DNA from: Clostridia bacterium
Lineage (GTDB): Bacteria; Bacillota_A; Clostridia; Oscillospirales; Acutalibacteraceae
Reading direction: 5' to 3'
Length of the DNA stretch: 28,093 nucleotides
Assembly: GCA_017547865.1 (NCBI GenBank)
Contig: JAFYOA010000040.1
Coordinates: forward strand, 1 to 28,093
The position numbers and the translations under genes are program-made. A model generated the notes under the pieces. It saw only the letters and a program-made list of their open reading frames with translations, searched no databases and was not told where the DNA came from. This document shows positions 21,405-28,093 of this stretch, in pieces. Within the stretch, counting starts at the first letter, position 1. Each line of letters starts with the position of its first letter.

Positions 21405-22034
21405 GTGTCTACCTGCATCAGCAAAGAAATTGTGTGCGCCAAATGCGGCGCCAAACAAAAACTGCAGGCCTGGCCCAGCGCCACTGTGCTGCAGAACCCC
21501 GAACTGCGCAAAAAAGTGCTGGACGAGACCCTCTTTAACTGGTCCTGCGAAAAGTGCGGCTACCAGGCTTTGGTGGTCTACCCCTTTTTGTACCACGATA
21601 CCCAGCGCCGTTTAATGATTGCCCTGAACCCCGACCCGGACGCCAAGCGGCTGGAATCTCCGCCTTTGGTGGATGGCCTGAAGAAGCGCGTGGTGCGTCT
21701 GCCCGCCGAACTGAAGGAGAAGATCCTGATTTTTGAAGCCGGGCTGGACGATGCCGCCATGGAACTGACCAAACTGCTGCTCACCGCCCCGCTGTGCAAA
21801 AAATACGGCACCGAAAAGCTGCGGATGTACTTCTGCCGCCGGGACGACAACGGCATGGTGTTTGCGGTGTTTACCGCCGGCAACCCGGAACCCACCTACG
21901 AAAGCGCCGCACAAAAAATTTACGATCAGTGCCTGGGCGTAGCGCGTGAATTTGAGTTTGATACCACGGCTTTTGCCGCGGTGGATGCCGATTTCGCCCA
22001 GCGGATGCTGGATGACTACCAGCAGTTTGAATGA
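21405..22034 (+). CDS. CpXC domain protein
   Basis: A 209-residue protein with the CpXC pattern: two Cys-x-x-Cys pairs (CAKCG and CEKCG) about 40 residues apart, with LFNWSC before the second and FLYHD after it. The pairs probably bind zinc. The remaining 130 residues are mixed alpha/beta without motifs I can name. Start is GTG at 21405, six nt after GGAGGA. It follows mnmA by 14 bp and overlaps the membrane-protein start, forming one operon. Function of the family is unknown. Confidence 0.8.
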   Translation: MSTCISKEIVCAKCGAKQKLQAWPSATVLQNPELRKKVLDETLFNWSCEKCGYQALVVYPFLYHDTQRRLMIALNPDPDAKRLESPPLVDGLKKRVVRLPAELKEKILIFEAGLDDAAMELTKLLLTAPLCKKYGTEKLRMYFCRRDDNGMVFAVFTAGNPEPTYESAAQKIYDQCLGVAREFEFDTTAFAAVDADFAQRMLDDYQQFE

Positions 22035-22417
22035 CACGCCGGGAGAAGAACCGCCTGCAGCAGGAAGAGGCCGCCCGCATCCGCCAGCAGGCAGAAAAAG
22101 ATACCCGTACCCGGAAGATCGTGCTGCCGCTGGTATTTGCCGGTGCAGCCGCTGCCGGCTTTGGCGCCGGGTTTTTGCTGCTGTTTTTCACCGCATATGG
22201 GGCACTTTCTGCAGGGAATGTTCTGCAGATGGCCCTGCCTGCCGCGCTGACCGCCATGGTGGTGTTCCCCCTGCTGTACGGCGCGTGCTATGGGGTGTTC
22301 CACCGGGTAGCGGCCACCCGCCCGCAAAAGAAAAAGCTCGCCCGTCTGGCCACCGCTGCGGCTTTGTGCACCGCCCTGCTCACCCTGGTGCTGTGCATTT
22401 TGTTTGATCTGATCTGA
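22031..22417 (+). CDS. Small membrane protein
   Basis: A 128-residue protein with a basic, charged N-terminus of about 28 residues followed by three hydrophobic segments (about 30-56, 64-87, 106-127). The stop codon of the CpXC gene overlaps its ATG as ATGA, so the two are translated together and could function as a pair. No family recognised. Terminates before a strong hairpin. Confidence 0.75.
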   Translation: MTRREKNRLQQEEAARIRQQAEKDTRTRKIVLPLVFAGAAAAGFGAGFLLLFFTAYGALSAGNVLQMALPAALTAMVVFPLLYGACYGVFHRVAATRPQKKKLARLATAAALCTALLTLVLCILFDLI

Positions 22418-22424
22418 ATCTTCA

Positions 22425-22459
22425 CCCGCCGAACGTTTTGTTTTCGGCGGGATTTTTTT
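22425..22459 (+). terminator. Intrinsic terminator after the membrane-protein gene
   Basis: CCCGCCGAA and TTCGGCGGG form the stem, followed by ATTTTTTTG. Confidence 0.9.
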
Positions 22460-22489
22460 GCCGACAAAAAAGGAAAGCCCCCGTCCCTC

Positions 22490-22518
22490 TTGCAAAGAAG
22501 CGGCAAAAAAGGTATACT
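22490..22518 (+). promoter_or_regulatory. Promoter of rsmI
   Basis: TTGCAA (22490-22495), a 17-nt spacer and TATACT (22513-22518). Confidence 0.8.
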
Positions 22519-22552
22519 TAAACAAGAACCAAAGCAGAAAGGAAGTGTGGCC

Positions 22553-23389
22553 ATGGAAGCCAAAGGCTGCGGTGTGCTGTATGTGGTTGGCACGCCCATC
22601 GGCAATCTTTCCGATTTTTCTCCCCGGGCACAGGCCACCCTGCGGGAAGCGGATTTTATTGCCGCGGAAGACACCCGCGTAACCCTGAAACTGCTGAACC
22701 ATTTTGATATTCACAAGCCCATGGTCAGCTACTTCGAACATAATAAATTCCAGCGGGGCGAAATGATCTGCCGCCGCATAGAAGAAGGCGAAACCTGTGC
22801 GCTGGTCTCCGATGCCGGTATGCCCGCGATTTCTGACCCGGGCGAAATGCTGGTGCGCCAGTGTGCGGAGCGGGGGATCCCCGTGTTTGTGGTGCCCGGC
22901 CCCAGTGCGGTTGTTTCGGCGCTGGCGGTATCCGGTCTGCCCACCGGCCGCTTTACTTTTGAAGGCTTTTTGAGCGTGAACAAAAAAGAGCGCCGCGCCC
23001 ATCTGGACGAAGTGAAAAACGAGCGCCGCACCATGGTGTTCTACGAGGCCCCGCACAAACTGGTGCAGACCCTGCAGGATATGCTGGCGGTCTTTGGTGA
23101 CCGGCACATTGCCCTGGTACGGGAACTGACCAAGGTACACGAAGAAACTTTTCGAACCACACTGACAGGTGCCCTGGCCCGGTACGAAGAGCAGCCCCCC
23201 AAGGGTGAATTCGTACTGGTGGTGGAAGGCGCCCCGCAAGCAGAAGAAGCCCCCATGACCCTGGAGGACGCGGCCGAAGCTGCCCGACAGTTCGTGGAAG
23301 AGGGGATGTCTACATCGGAAGCCGCAAAAAAAGCTGCTGCGGCTTCCGGCTTTAAAAAAGGCGACATTTACCGCCTGCTGCAAAATTGA
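22553..23389 (+). CDS. rsmI: 16S rRNA 2'-O-methyltransferase RsmI
   Basis: A 278-residue SAM-dependent enzyme of the tetrapyrrole methylase fold that 2'-O-methylates C1402 of 16S rRNA. It has VGTPIGNLSD near the N-terminus, AEDTRVT, and SDAGMPAISDPGE. The C-terminal helical extension (ALEDAAEAARQFVEEGMSTS style) is typical. AAAGGAAG lies before ATG. It has its own promoter and is followed within 35 bp by the second TIM-barrel isomerase. Confidence 0.95.
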   Translation: MEAKGCGVLYVVGTPIGNLSDFSPRAQATLREADFIAAEDTRVTLKLLNHFDIHKPMVSYFEHNKFQRGEMICRRIEEGETCALVSDAGMPAISDPGEMLVRQCAERGIPVFVVPGPSAVVSALAVSGLPTGRFTFEGFLSVNKKERRAHLDEVKNERRTMVFYEAPHKLVQTLQDMLAVFGDRHIALVRELTKVHEETFRTTLTGALARYEEQPPKGEFVLVVEGAPQAEEAPMTLEDAAEAARQFVEEGMSTSEAAKKAAAASGFKKGDIYRLLQN

Positions 23390-23424
23390 GCGCAGACGGA
23401 AATATATACAGGGAGGAATTACCA

Positions 23425-24252
23425 ATGAAAACATTGCCTGTTGCTGTGCAGGTCTATTCTGTACGTGACGACGCTGCCCAGGATTTTAAGGGCACCATGA
23501 AAAAGCTGAAGGAAATGGGTTACGACGGCGTTGAGCTGGCCGGTCTGTACGATCTGGAGCCCGCCTACATCCGTTCTGTTCTGGATGAACTGGAACTGCC
23601 CGCCATTTCTGCTCACGTTCCCTTTGCCGAACTGCGTGCCGACATGGATGCCACCATCGAAAAGTACATCGATATCGGCTGCAAGTGGATCACCATCCCC
23701 TATCTGATGGAAGAAGACCGCCCCGGCACCCCCGGTTTTGCCAAGACCATGGAAGACATGGTGAAGATTGGCGAAGCCTGCCGCGCCCACGGCGTGAAGA
23801 TGCTGTACCACAACCACGATTTTGAATTCACCGCCAAGGTGGATGGCATGTATGCCCTGGATTACATGTACGCCAACATCGGTCCCGAACTGCTGGAGAC
23901 CGAACTGGACACCTGCTGGGTGAACGTTGGCGGCGAAGAGCCTGCCGGCTTTGTGCGCAAGTACACCGGCCGTGCCCCCGTTGTGCATCTGAAGGACTTC
24001 TACAAGGAAGGCCATTCTGCCAATATGTACGAACTGATCGGCACCGAAGTGAAGAAGGAAGAGCAGCGTGAGCCCGGCTTCTTCGAGTTCCGTCCCGTTG
24101 GTTACGGCATGCAGAACTTCCCCGCCATTCTGGAAGCCGCTGTGGAAGCCGGCGCCCAGTGGGTCGTGGTGGAGCAGGATCGTTCCAACGATTGCCCGCC
24201 CATCGAAGCTGTGAAGAAGAGCCGCGAGTACCTGAAGGGCCTCGGCTGGTAA
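23425..24252 (+). CDS. Sugar phosphate isomerase/epimerase (TIM barrel)
   Basis: A 275-residue TIM-barrel of the xylose-isomerase-like / IolE-type family. QVYSVRDDAAQDFKG, GYDGVELAGL, YHNHDFEF, ELDTCWVN and HLKDFYKEG carry the expected metal-binding Glu, Asp and His. GGGAGGAATT precedes ATG. It is probably cotranscribed with rsmI and ends before a strong terminator. Only the barrel and a few motifs are shared with the 14836 protein; they are distinct paralogues. Reaction: isomerisation or epimerisation of a sugar or inositol derivative, unproven. Confidence 0.9.
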   Translation: MKTLPVAVQVYSVRDDAAQDFKGTMKKLKEMGYDGVELAGLYDLEPAYIRSVLDELELPAISAHVPFAELRADMDATIEKYIDIGCKWITIPYLMEEDRPGTPGFAKTMEDMVKIGEACRAHGVKMLYHNHDFEFTAKVDGMYALDYMYANIGPELLETELDTCWVNVGGEEPAGFVRKYTGRAPVVHLKDFYKEGHSANMYELIGTEVKKEEQREPGFFEFRPVGYGMQNFPAILEAAVEAGAQWVVVEQDRSNDCPPIEAVKKSREYLKGLGW

Positions 24253-25069
24253 GTGGGCAGTGCCCACATCCACGTCGCGGGAATGCTTATCGCTGATTTT
24301 TAATCAAGTGACCGCGGCGAAAGATTTGTGTGAATCTTGAATGAAACAAAAAGAGCTTGCAGATTTGCGTCTGCAAGCTTTTTTCTGTTTTGGCACTCTA
24401 TGCAAAGAAAAGTTGCGTCCACCTTTTCAAGCATCCACTGCGTGGGATGCGATCCACCATGTGGGATGCAATCGCCTGCGGCGAATCCACTTCCCCAAAA
24501 CGGGGAGGCAAGCGGAGAATCAGCAGAAACATGGTTTGCCTTCTCCTCGAGGGGAAGGTGTCTGCATCCACGCCGTGAATGATGTGTTTTCCCGCCCAAA
24601 TCAGAAGGAGTATGGCTTAGCTCCCTCTGACGAGGGAGCTGGATTTTGCCGTAGGCAAAAGACTGAGGGAGAGATACGCCAAGCTATTTTCTTATGGACA
24701 GTTTTCCACCCCTGTAGCCGGCTTCTTAGAGAACCCCTCTATCGTGTCGGTTTCTCTTCTGTATTATTGCTCTTTAGGGGAGTCCCTCCCTTGCAGGGCC
24801 GGTCGAAAGCAAGCTTTCTCCCTTTCAAGTTTGCGTTGCACGCAAACTTGCACAGAAGTTCGCGCTTGTGCGAACTTCAGATTCACCCCTCCCCGAGCGC
24901 TTCTAAAGCAAAGGTGTTCCGTCCGTTGCGACGGACGGGTCAGGGCGCTGCCCTAACAACCCGCAACCTTTGAAAAGGTTGACGAAACTTTTACAACTCA
25001 CTCCTACCGCGGCCGCTGCTGAAATTCAGCACCAAGCTTCTCCGCGACGTGGGTGCGGGCACTGCCTGC
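24253..25069. repeat. Non-coding block bounded by imperfect inverted repeats
   Basis: The left end (24253-24301) and the reverse complement of the right end (25021-25069) match at 37 of 49 positions, sharing CCACGTCGCGG; similarity appears to continue to a CCGCGG about 20 nt further in. The block holds many hairpins and no credible gene: AGCTCCCTC/GAGGGAGCT (24619-24640), TTTTGCC/GGCAAAA (24644-24660), AAGTTTGCG/CGCAAACTT (24827-24849), GAAGTTCGC/GCGAACTTC (24855-24878) and a CCGTCCGT/ACGGACGG stem (about 24910-24930). Dense palindromes recall REP or MITE-type intergenic elements of Ruminococcaceae. Confidence 0.65.
24354..24384 (+). terminator. Intrinsic terminator of the rsmI/isomerase transcript
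   Basis: AGCTTGCAGA and TCTGCAAGCT form a perfect 10-bp stem around TTTGCG, followed by TTTTT. Confidence 0.92.
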
Positions 25070-25071
25070 CT

Positions 25072-25108
25072 AAAAAGCAAAAAGGCAAAGCCCACAGGCT
25101 TTGCCTTT
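25072..25108 (-). terminator. Intrinsic terminator of the ferredoxin gene
   Basis: Minus-strand AAAGGCAAAGCC pairs with GGCTTTGCCTTT, followed by TTGCTTTTT. Confidence 0.9.
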
Positions 25109-25129
25109 GATTGCTATGTTGCCGAAGAA

Positions 25130-25297
25130 TTACTCTTCAACGATGGCCTCGACAGGGCACTGAGCAGCGCAAGCACCGCATTCGATGCAAGCTTCGCCAA
25201 TTTCGAACTTGCCATCACCTTCAGCGATAGCCTCGACAGGGCACTGACCGGCGCAAGCACCGCAAGCGATGCAAGCATCAGTAATCTTATAAGCCAT
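25130..25297 (-). CDS. 2[4Fe-4S] ferredoxin (clostridial type)
   Basis: A 55-residue electron carrier. Eight cysteines lie in two CxxCxxCxxxCP motifs: Cys9, 12, 15, 19 and Cys37, 40, 43, 47. GGAGG precedes ATG. It has a promoter about 100 nt upstream and is monocistronic between it and the terminator. Small acidic ferredoxins of this kind serve fermentative enzymes such as pyruvate:ferredoxin oxidoreductase and hydrogenases. The gene is short and is easily hidden by long antisense frames. Confidence 0.96.
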   Translation of the reverse strand: MAYKITDACIACGACAGQCPVEAIAEGDGKFEIGEACIECGACAAQCPVEAIVEE

Positions 25298-25396
25298 AAT
25301 GACACCTCCTCCGAATAAGTATCCGGACAGCCTGTTGGCTGTTCAATTTCATTTGCACAAGCCGCCGCAAAAAAGCAGCAGACCTGCGGTGGTTAC

Positions 25397-25425
25397 ATTG
25401 TAGCAAATTCAGAACGAAAAAGCAA
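25397..25425 (-). promoter_or_regulatory. Promoter of the ferredoxin gene
   Basis: Minus-strand TTGCTT (25425-25420), a 17-nt spacer and TACAAT (25402-25397). The roughly 95-nt leader contains a CCGCA/TGCGG stem and an ACAGCC/GGCTGT stem just before the ribosome site. Confidence 0.85.
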
Positions 25426-25496
25426 CCTTTCCGCCCAAATTTGCCGAATGGCACAAACCGCAAACCGGTTTTTTGGAGTGTTAGTCAAAACACCAC

Positions 25497-26366
25497 TCAG
25501 TCTTTTTCCAGTTTCTTCAGTTCTTCAATCTCTTTCTTGTTCACGCTCACCTTGCCGTCGCGCACCACGCGCACGTCTTTCACGTTGAACACCTTCGGCG
25601 CAGCCTCCGGGTCTTTGTCCAGACGAATGGTCAGCATACCGGTCAGCAGGTTCTGGTCAATGACCACACCGCGGCCATCCGGGGTGTTCACCACGGCATT
25701 GATCTTGGGCGTACGGCGCAGCAGGTCGAGATAAGCTTCCTGTTCGTACTTCAGGCAGCACATCAGGCGGCCGCAGGTACCGGAGATCTTCACCGGGTTG
25801 AGGGAGAGACCCTGCTCCTTGGCCATTTTAATGGAAACGGGCTGGAACCCGCCCAAAAACGAATTGCAGCAGAAGGGACGGCCGCAAATACCAATGCCGC
25901 CCAGCATTTTGGCTTCGTCGCGCACGCCGATCTGCCGAAGCTCGATGCGGGTACGGAACACGCCGGCCAGGTCTTTCACCAGGTCGCGGAAGTCCACACG
26001 GCCATCGGCGGTGAAATAGAACATGATCTTGCTGTTATCGAAGGAATACTCCACATCCACCAGCTTCATATCCAGCTTGTGGGCTTCGATCTTCTGGGAG
26101 CAGATCTTAAAGGCTTCTTTTTCCTTCTGGCGATTGACCTCCACTTTTTTCAGGTCGTCTTTATTGGCACAGCGAACCAGCGGACGGAAGGGCTGCACGA
26201 TTTCTTCATCCGGCACCATACGGTTGCCCAGGGCAACCTCACCGCATTCCAAACCACGGGCAGTTTCCACAATTACCTGGTCGCCCACCGAAAGCGTTTG
26301 CCCTTTGGGGTCGAAGTAATACACTTCTCCCACGTTTTTAAAGCGAACGCCGATGATTTCAGTCAT
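25497..26366 (-). CDS. ricT: RicT (YaaT, PSP1 domain)
   Basis: A 289-residue PSP1-domain protein. In Bacillus subtilis RicT, with RicA and RicF, forms an iron-sulfur complex that guides RNase Y in mRNA maturation. Seen here: an N-terminal PSP1-like beta region, a helical stretch rich in Lys and Glu, and the cysteine clusters GICGRPFCC and GTCGRLMCC that match the family. It lies after holB in the usual Firmicute order. A ribosome site (AGGAAA) precedes ATG. Confidence 0.93.
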   Translation of the reverse strand: MTEIIGVRFKNVGEVYYFDPKGQTLSVGDQVIVETARGLECGEVALGNRMVPDEEIVQPFRPLVRCANKDDLKKVEVNRQKEKEAFKICSQKIEAHKLDMKLVDVEYSFDNSKIMFYFTADGRVDFRDLVKDLAGVFRTRIELRQIGVRDEAKMLGGIGICGRPFCCNSFLGGFQPVSIKMAKEQGLSLNPVKISGTCGRLMCCLKYEQEAYLDLLRRTPKINAVVNTPDGRGVVIDQNLLTGMLTIRLDKDPEAAPKVFNVKDVRVVRDGKVSVNKKEIEELKKLEKD

Positions 26367-26414
26367 AGATTTTTCCTTTCTATATCCAGCCGCAAAGCGG
26401 CAAAAGTTTCCTTA

Positions 26415-27398
26415 TTATTTTCCTGCGGCGGTGCGCAGTTTTGCACAGGCCACCGTAGAAAGCAGCGCCATGTTGGCGTTGCGCCCGGCATCCGTTTCCA
26501 TTTGCCGGCAAATTTCCGCCATGGTCATCAAATTTTTCTGGGGCAGAGTCTGCGCCAGTTTTTCCGCGGTTTCCGGGGCACCGCCCACCAGGGCTTTGGC
26601 ACCCGCCCGCAGCACACAGGCATCCCGCAAAATCAGCCCGGCACGGCGCATCATCTCACCAAACAGCGCCCGGTCTTTTGAGAACGGCGCCATGGCCTGC
26701 AGCAGCGGGTTTTCATCCGGCTGCAGAAGAGCCGCCAGCACACCGGCGGCAGCGGCCAGGGCAGGATCGTCGGTTTCTTCCTGCAAAGCAGCCAGCACAC
26801 GGCCAATATTGCCGTTCATCTGCACAGAAAGCGCCTGTACTTTTTCCGGATCAGCCTCCGGTTTGTTCCGCAGCACCCAGGCGGCGCACTCGGCCGGCGG
26901 CGGTGTCTGCAAAGAGAAGGTCTGTACGCGGGAAACAATGGTATCCAGCAGCCGGTCTTTGGCCGGCGCAGTAAGAACGAACCGCACATAAGCCGGCGGT
27001 TCCTCCAGTGTTTTGAGCAGGGCATTCTGTGCCTGCTCCGTTAGTTTATCGGCATCGGGAACAATGTAGACCTTCACCCCGGCCTCCAGGGGAGGACGCA
27101 GTGCATCCTGCCGCAGGTCGCGGATCTGTTCCACCTTCACCGTGCCGGTGGTGCCTGTGCCGGTCAGCTCCCGAACATCCGGATGACCGCCGACCAGAAC
27201 ACGCGCACAAGCCCGGCAGCCCCCACAGGGCCGCCGGGCATCGTTGGCACATACAGCTGCCGCAGCAATCCACCGCGCCAGCGTCCGCTTGCCGCAGCCG
27301 GGTTCACCCTGCAGCAACACCGCATGGGGAAACCGTGAAAAGTCCTTCTCCAGGCGGCTTTTCACTTCGTCTGCGCCAAGAAAATCACCAAACTGCAT
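26415..27398 (-). CDS. holB: DNA polymerase III delta' subunit
   Basis: A 327-residue clamp-loader subunit. Walker A reads GEPGCGKRT, the zinc module is CANDARRPCGGCRAC, and ALLKTLEEPP is the typical sensor/Walker-B-adjacent stretch. The arginine-finger motif usually written SRC reads SRV here. The ATG at 27398 overlaps the darA stop by one base (TGATG), so it is coupled to that gene; an in-frame TTG one codon upstream is less likely. Normal length. Confidence 0.93.
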   Translation of the reverse strand: MQFGDFLGADEVKSRLEKDFSRFPHAVLLQGEPGCGKRTLARWIAAAAVCANDARRPCGGCRACARVLVGGHPDVRELTGTGTTGTVKVEQIRDLRQDALRPPLEAGVKVYIVPDADKLTEQAQNALLKTLEEPPAYVRFVLTAPAKDRLLDTIVSRVQTFSLQTPPPAECAAWVLRNKPEADPEKVQALSVQMNGNIGRVLAALQEETDDPALAAAAGVLAALLQPDENPLLQAMAPFSKDRALFGEMMRRAGLILRDACVLRAGAKALVGGAPETAEKLAQTLPQKNLMTMAEICRQMETDAGRNANMALLSTVACAKLRTAAGK

Positions 27399-27721
27399 CA
27401 AACTTTCTCAAACCGCTCCACATTCAGCACAAACACGGTAGAACCGCCCACGCTGACTTCCACGGGATAGGCATTGTAGGCACCGGCTTCCATAGTGGAA
27501 GAATGGGGCACTACCTGGGTACGGCGACGGCTGTGCTTGCTGATGATCTTGATGAGTTCATCCACACGGGCATCTTCCACACCGGAAATAAAGGTGGTGT
27601 TGCCCGCCATGAGGAAGCCACCGGTGGTGGCCAGCTTCGTCATCTGGAAACCTGCGTGCGTCAATGCGGAAGAGACCGCGCCGCTGTCATCGTTGTTTAC
27701 AATCGCCATGATCAATTTCAT
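27398..27721 (-). CDS. darA: Cyclic-di-AMP receptor DarA (PstA, DUF970)
   Basis: A 107-residue PII-like trimer that binds cyclic di-AMP. It opens MKLIMAIVNNDDSG, has TKLATTGGFL and the NTTFISGVED and KHSRRR stretches typical of this family, and ends FVLNVERFEKV. AGGAGG lies 8 nt before ATG. It is followed immediately by holB, the usual Firmicute arrangement, though yaaR normally lies between them. Confidence 0.95.
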   Translation of the reverse strand: MKLIMAIVNNDDSGAVSSALTHAGFQMTKLATTGGFLMAGNTTFISGVEDARVDELIKIISKHSRRRTQVVPHSSTMEAGAYNAYPVEVSVGGSTVFVLNVERFEKV

Positions 27722-27798
27722 ACCCAAGACCTCCTGATTGCGGTGTATGTATTTTGCCGGTTGTACCGGACGAAAAATATACCCGAGATTCTAACTGT

Positions 27799-27827
27799 AT
27801 TTTACCACATTTTTGTCGGTTATGCCA
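27799..27827 (-). promoter_or_regulatory. Possible darA promoter
   Basis: Minus-strand TAAAAT (27804-27799) with a weak TGGCAT at 17-nt spacing (27827-27822). Confidence 0.35.
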
Positions 27828-27835
27828 CTGTTATT

Positions 27836-28093
27836 TTACAATTTTGCCAAAAAGTTTTTTCTATCCGCGGTTTTCCCTGTTTTTGTCAGCCGGAAAAGCG
27901 CCCGGGCGTTGGGCAGCACCATGCACAGCTGCGCCAGGTCGCACAGAGCCAGCACCCGGCCCACGGGCAGCAGCACACCGGCCGCGGCCGCTGCGGCAAA
28001 CAGCAACCCAAACCAGCCCCCGCCGCCGGGGCAAAATTCCTCCAGCGCAGCCCGGCCGTAGGCGCTCCAGGCCACCATGGCTGCCAAGGCAAA
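27836..28093 (-). CDS. C-terminal end of an AGCS-type alanine/glycine:cation symporter (partial)
   Basis: The frame is open to the right edge and ends at TAA 27838-27836 (about 85 residues). Two hydrophobic segments flank a loop; AWSAYGRAALE, then LPVGRVLALCDLAQLCMVLPNARAL, resembles the last helices of alanine/glycine:cation symporters, which read GWSYYGERALE and a DLAD...AIPN stretch. The tail is basic. Only the end is visible, so the family call is moderate. Confidence 0.65.
   Translation of the reverse strand, partial: FALAAMVAWSAYGRAALEEFCPGGGGWFGLLFAAAAAAGVLLPVGRVLALCDLAQLCMVLPNARALFRLTKTGKTADRKNFLAKL

Noticed and set aside
24341..24973. A 210-codon plus-strand frame in the palindrome-rich block
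   Set aside because: It starts in a terminator stem, and its residues are translations of repeats and hairpins; it has no ribosome site at a sensible distance.
25049..25318. An 89-codon plus-strand frame at the ferredoxin gene
   Set aside because: It is the antisense shadow of the repeated cysteine motifs of the ferredoxin gene.

Overview
The window suggests a moderately GC-rich gut Firmicute of the Oscillospiraceae/Ruminococcaceae type (Faecalibacterium, Gemmiger and Subdoligranulum relatives). The grounds are the AGGAGG-type ribosome sites, the sigma-A-like promoters with 17-bp spacers, the darA-holB-ricT cluster, a Gram-positive LexA box, and many carbohydrate genes separated by hairpin-rich intergenic repeats. 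Taxonomy is an inference. I see no rRNA, tRNA, CRISPR array or transposase gene.

Layout. 1-5766: the end of an unidentified gene; a leftward operon of a Mef-like MFS exporter and a D-2-hydroxyacid dehydrogenase; then, rightward, a type-B carboxylesterase and a GH4 alpha-galactosidase. The MFS operon has a roughly 150-nt leader with a short reading frame, an alternative hairpin and an intrinsic terminator, the arrangement of a translation-controlled attenuator. 5839-9556: a leftward conserved orphan, then a rightward M42 peptidase and sialidase-like protein, then a MarR regulator behind a strong promoter. 9585-11975: a leftward operon of a HAD phosphatase, a 53-aa protein and a PHP/DUF3604-like hydrolase. 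12152-16875: an autoregulated amino-sugar operon (TetR, NagA, divergent NagB-like protein, TIM-barrel isomerase, Gfo/Idh oxidoreductase).

17059-19716 is leftward. Two tiny overlapping genes, one sigma-region-4-like, sit behind a consensus LexA box. Downstream of them, with its own promoter, is a NagD-like HAD phosphatase coupled to a GH28-like beta-helix protein. 19798-24384 is rightward: an acidic coiled-coil-like protein, MnmA, a CpXC protein and a small membrane protein, then RsmI and a second TIM-barrel isomerase. 24253-25069 is a non-coding, hairpin-rich block bounded by imperfect inverted repeats. 25072 to the end is leftward: an 8Fe ferredoxin, RicT, HolB, DarA, and the end of an AGCS-type amino-acid/cation symporter.

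How it fits together. Much of the window serves glycan use: esterase, alpha-galactosidase, sialidase-like and GH28-like enzymes feed sugars, and NagA with its partners processes amino-sugar phosphates through isomerase and oxidoreductase steps. Regulation is unusually readable: a leader-peptide attenuator, a MarR operator candidate, a TetR operator, a LexA box and two near-identical promoters upstream of different operons. Housekeeping RNA-modification and replication genes lie between these accessory modules.
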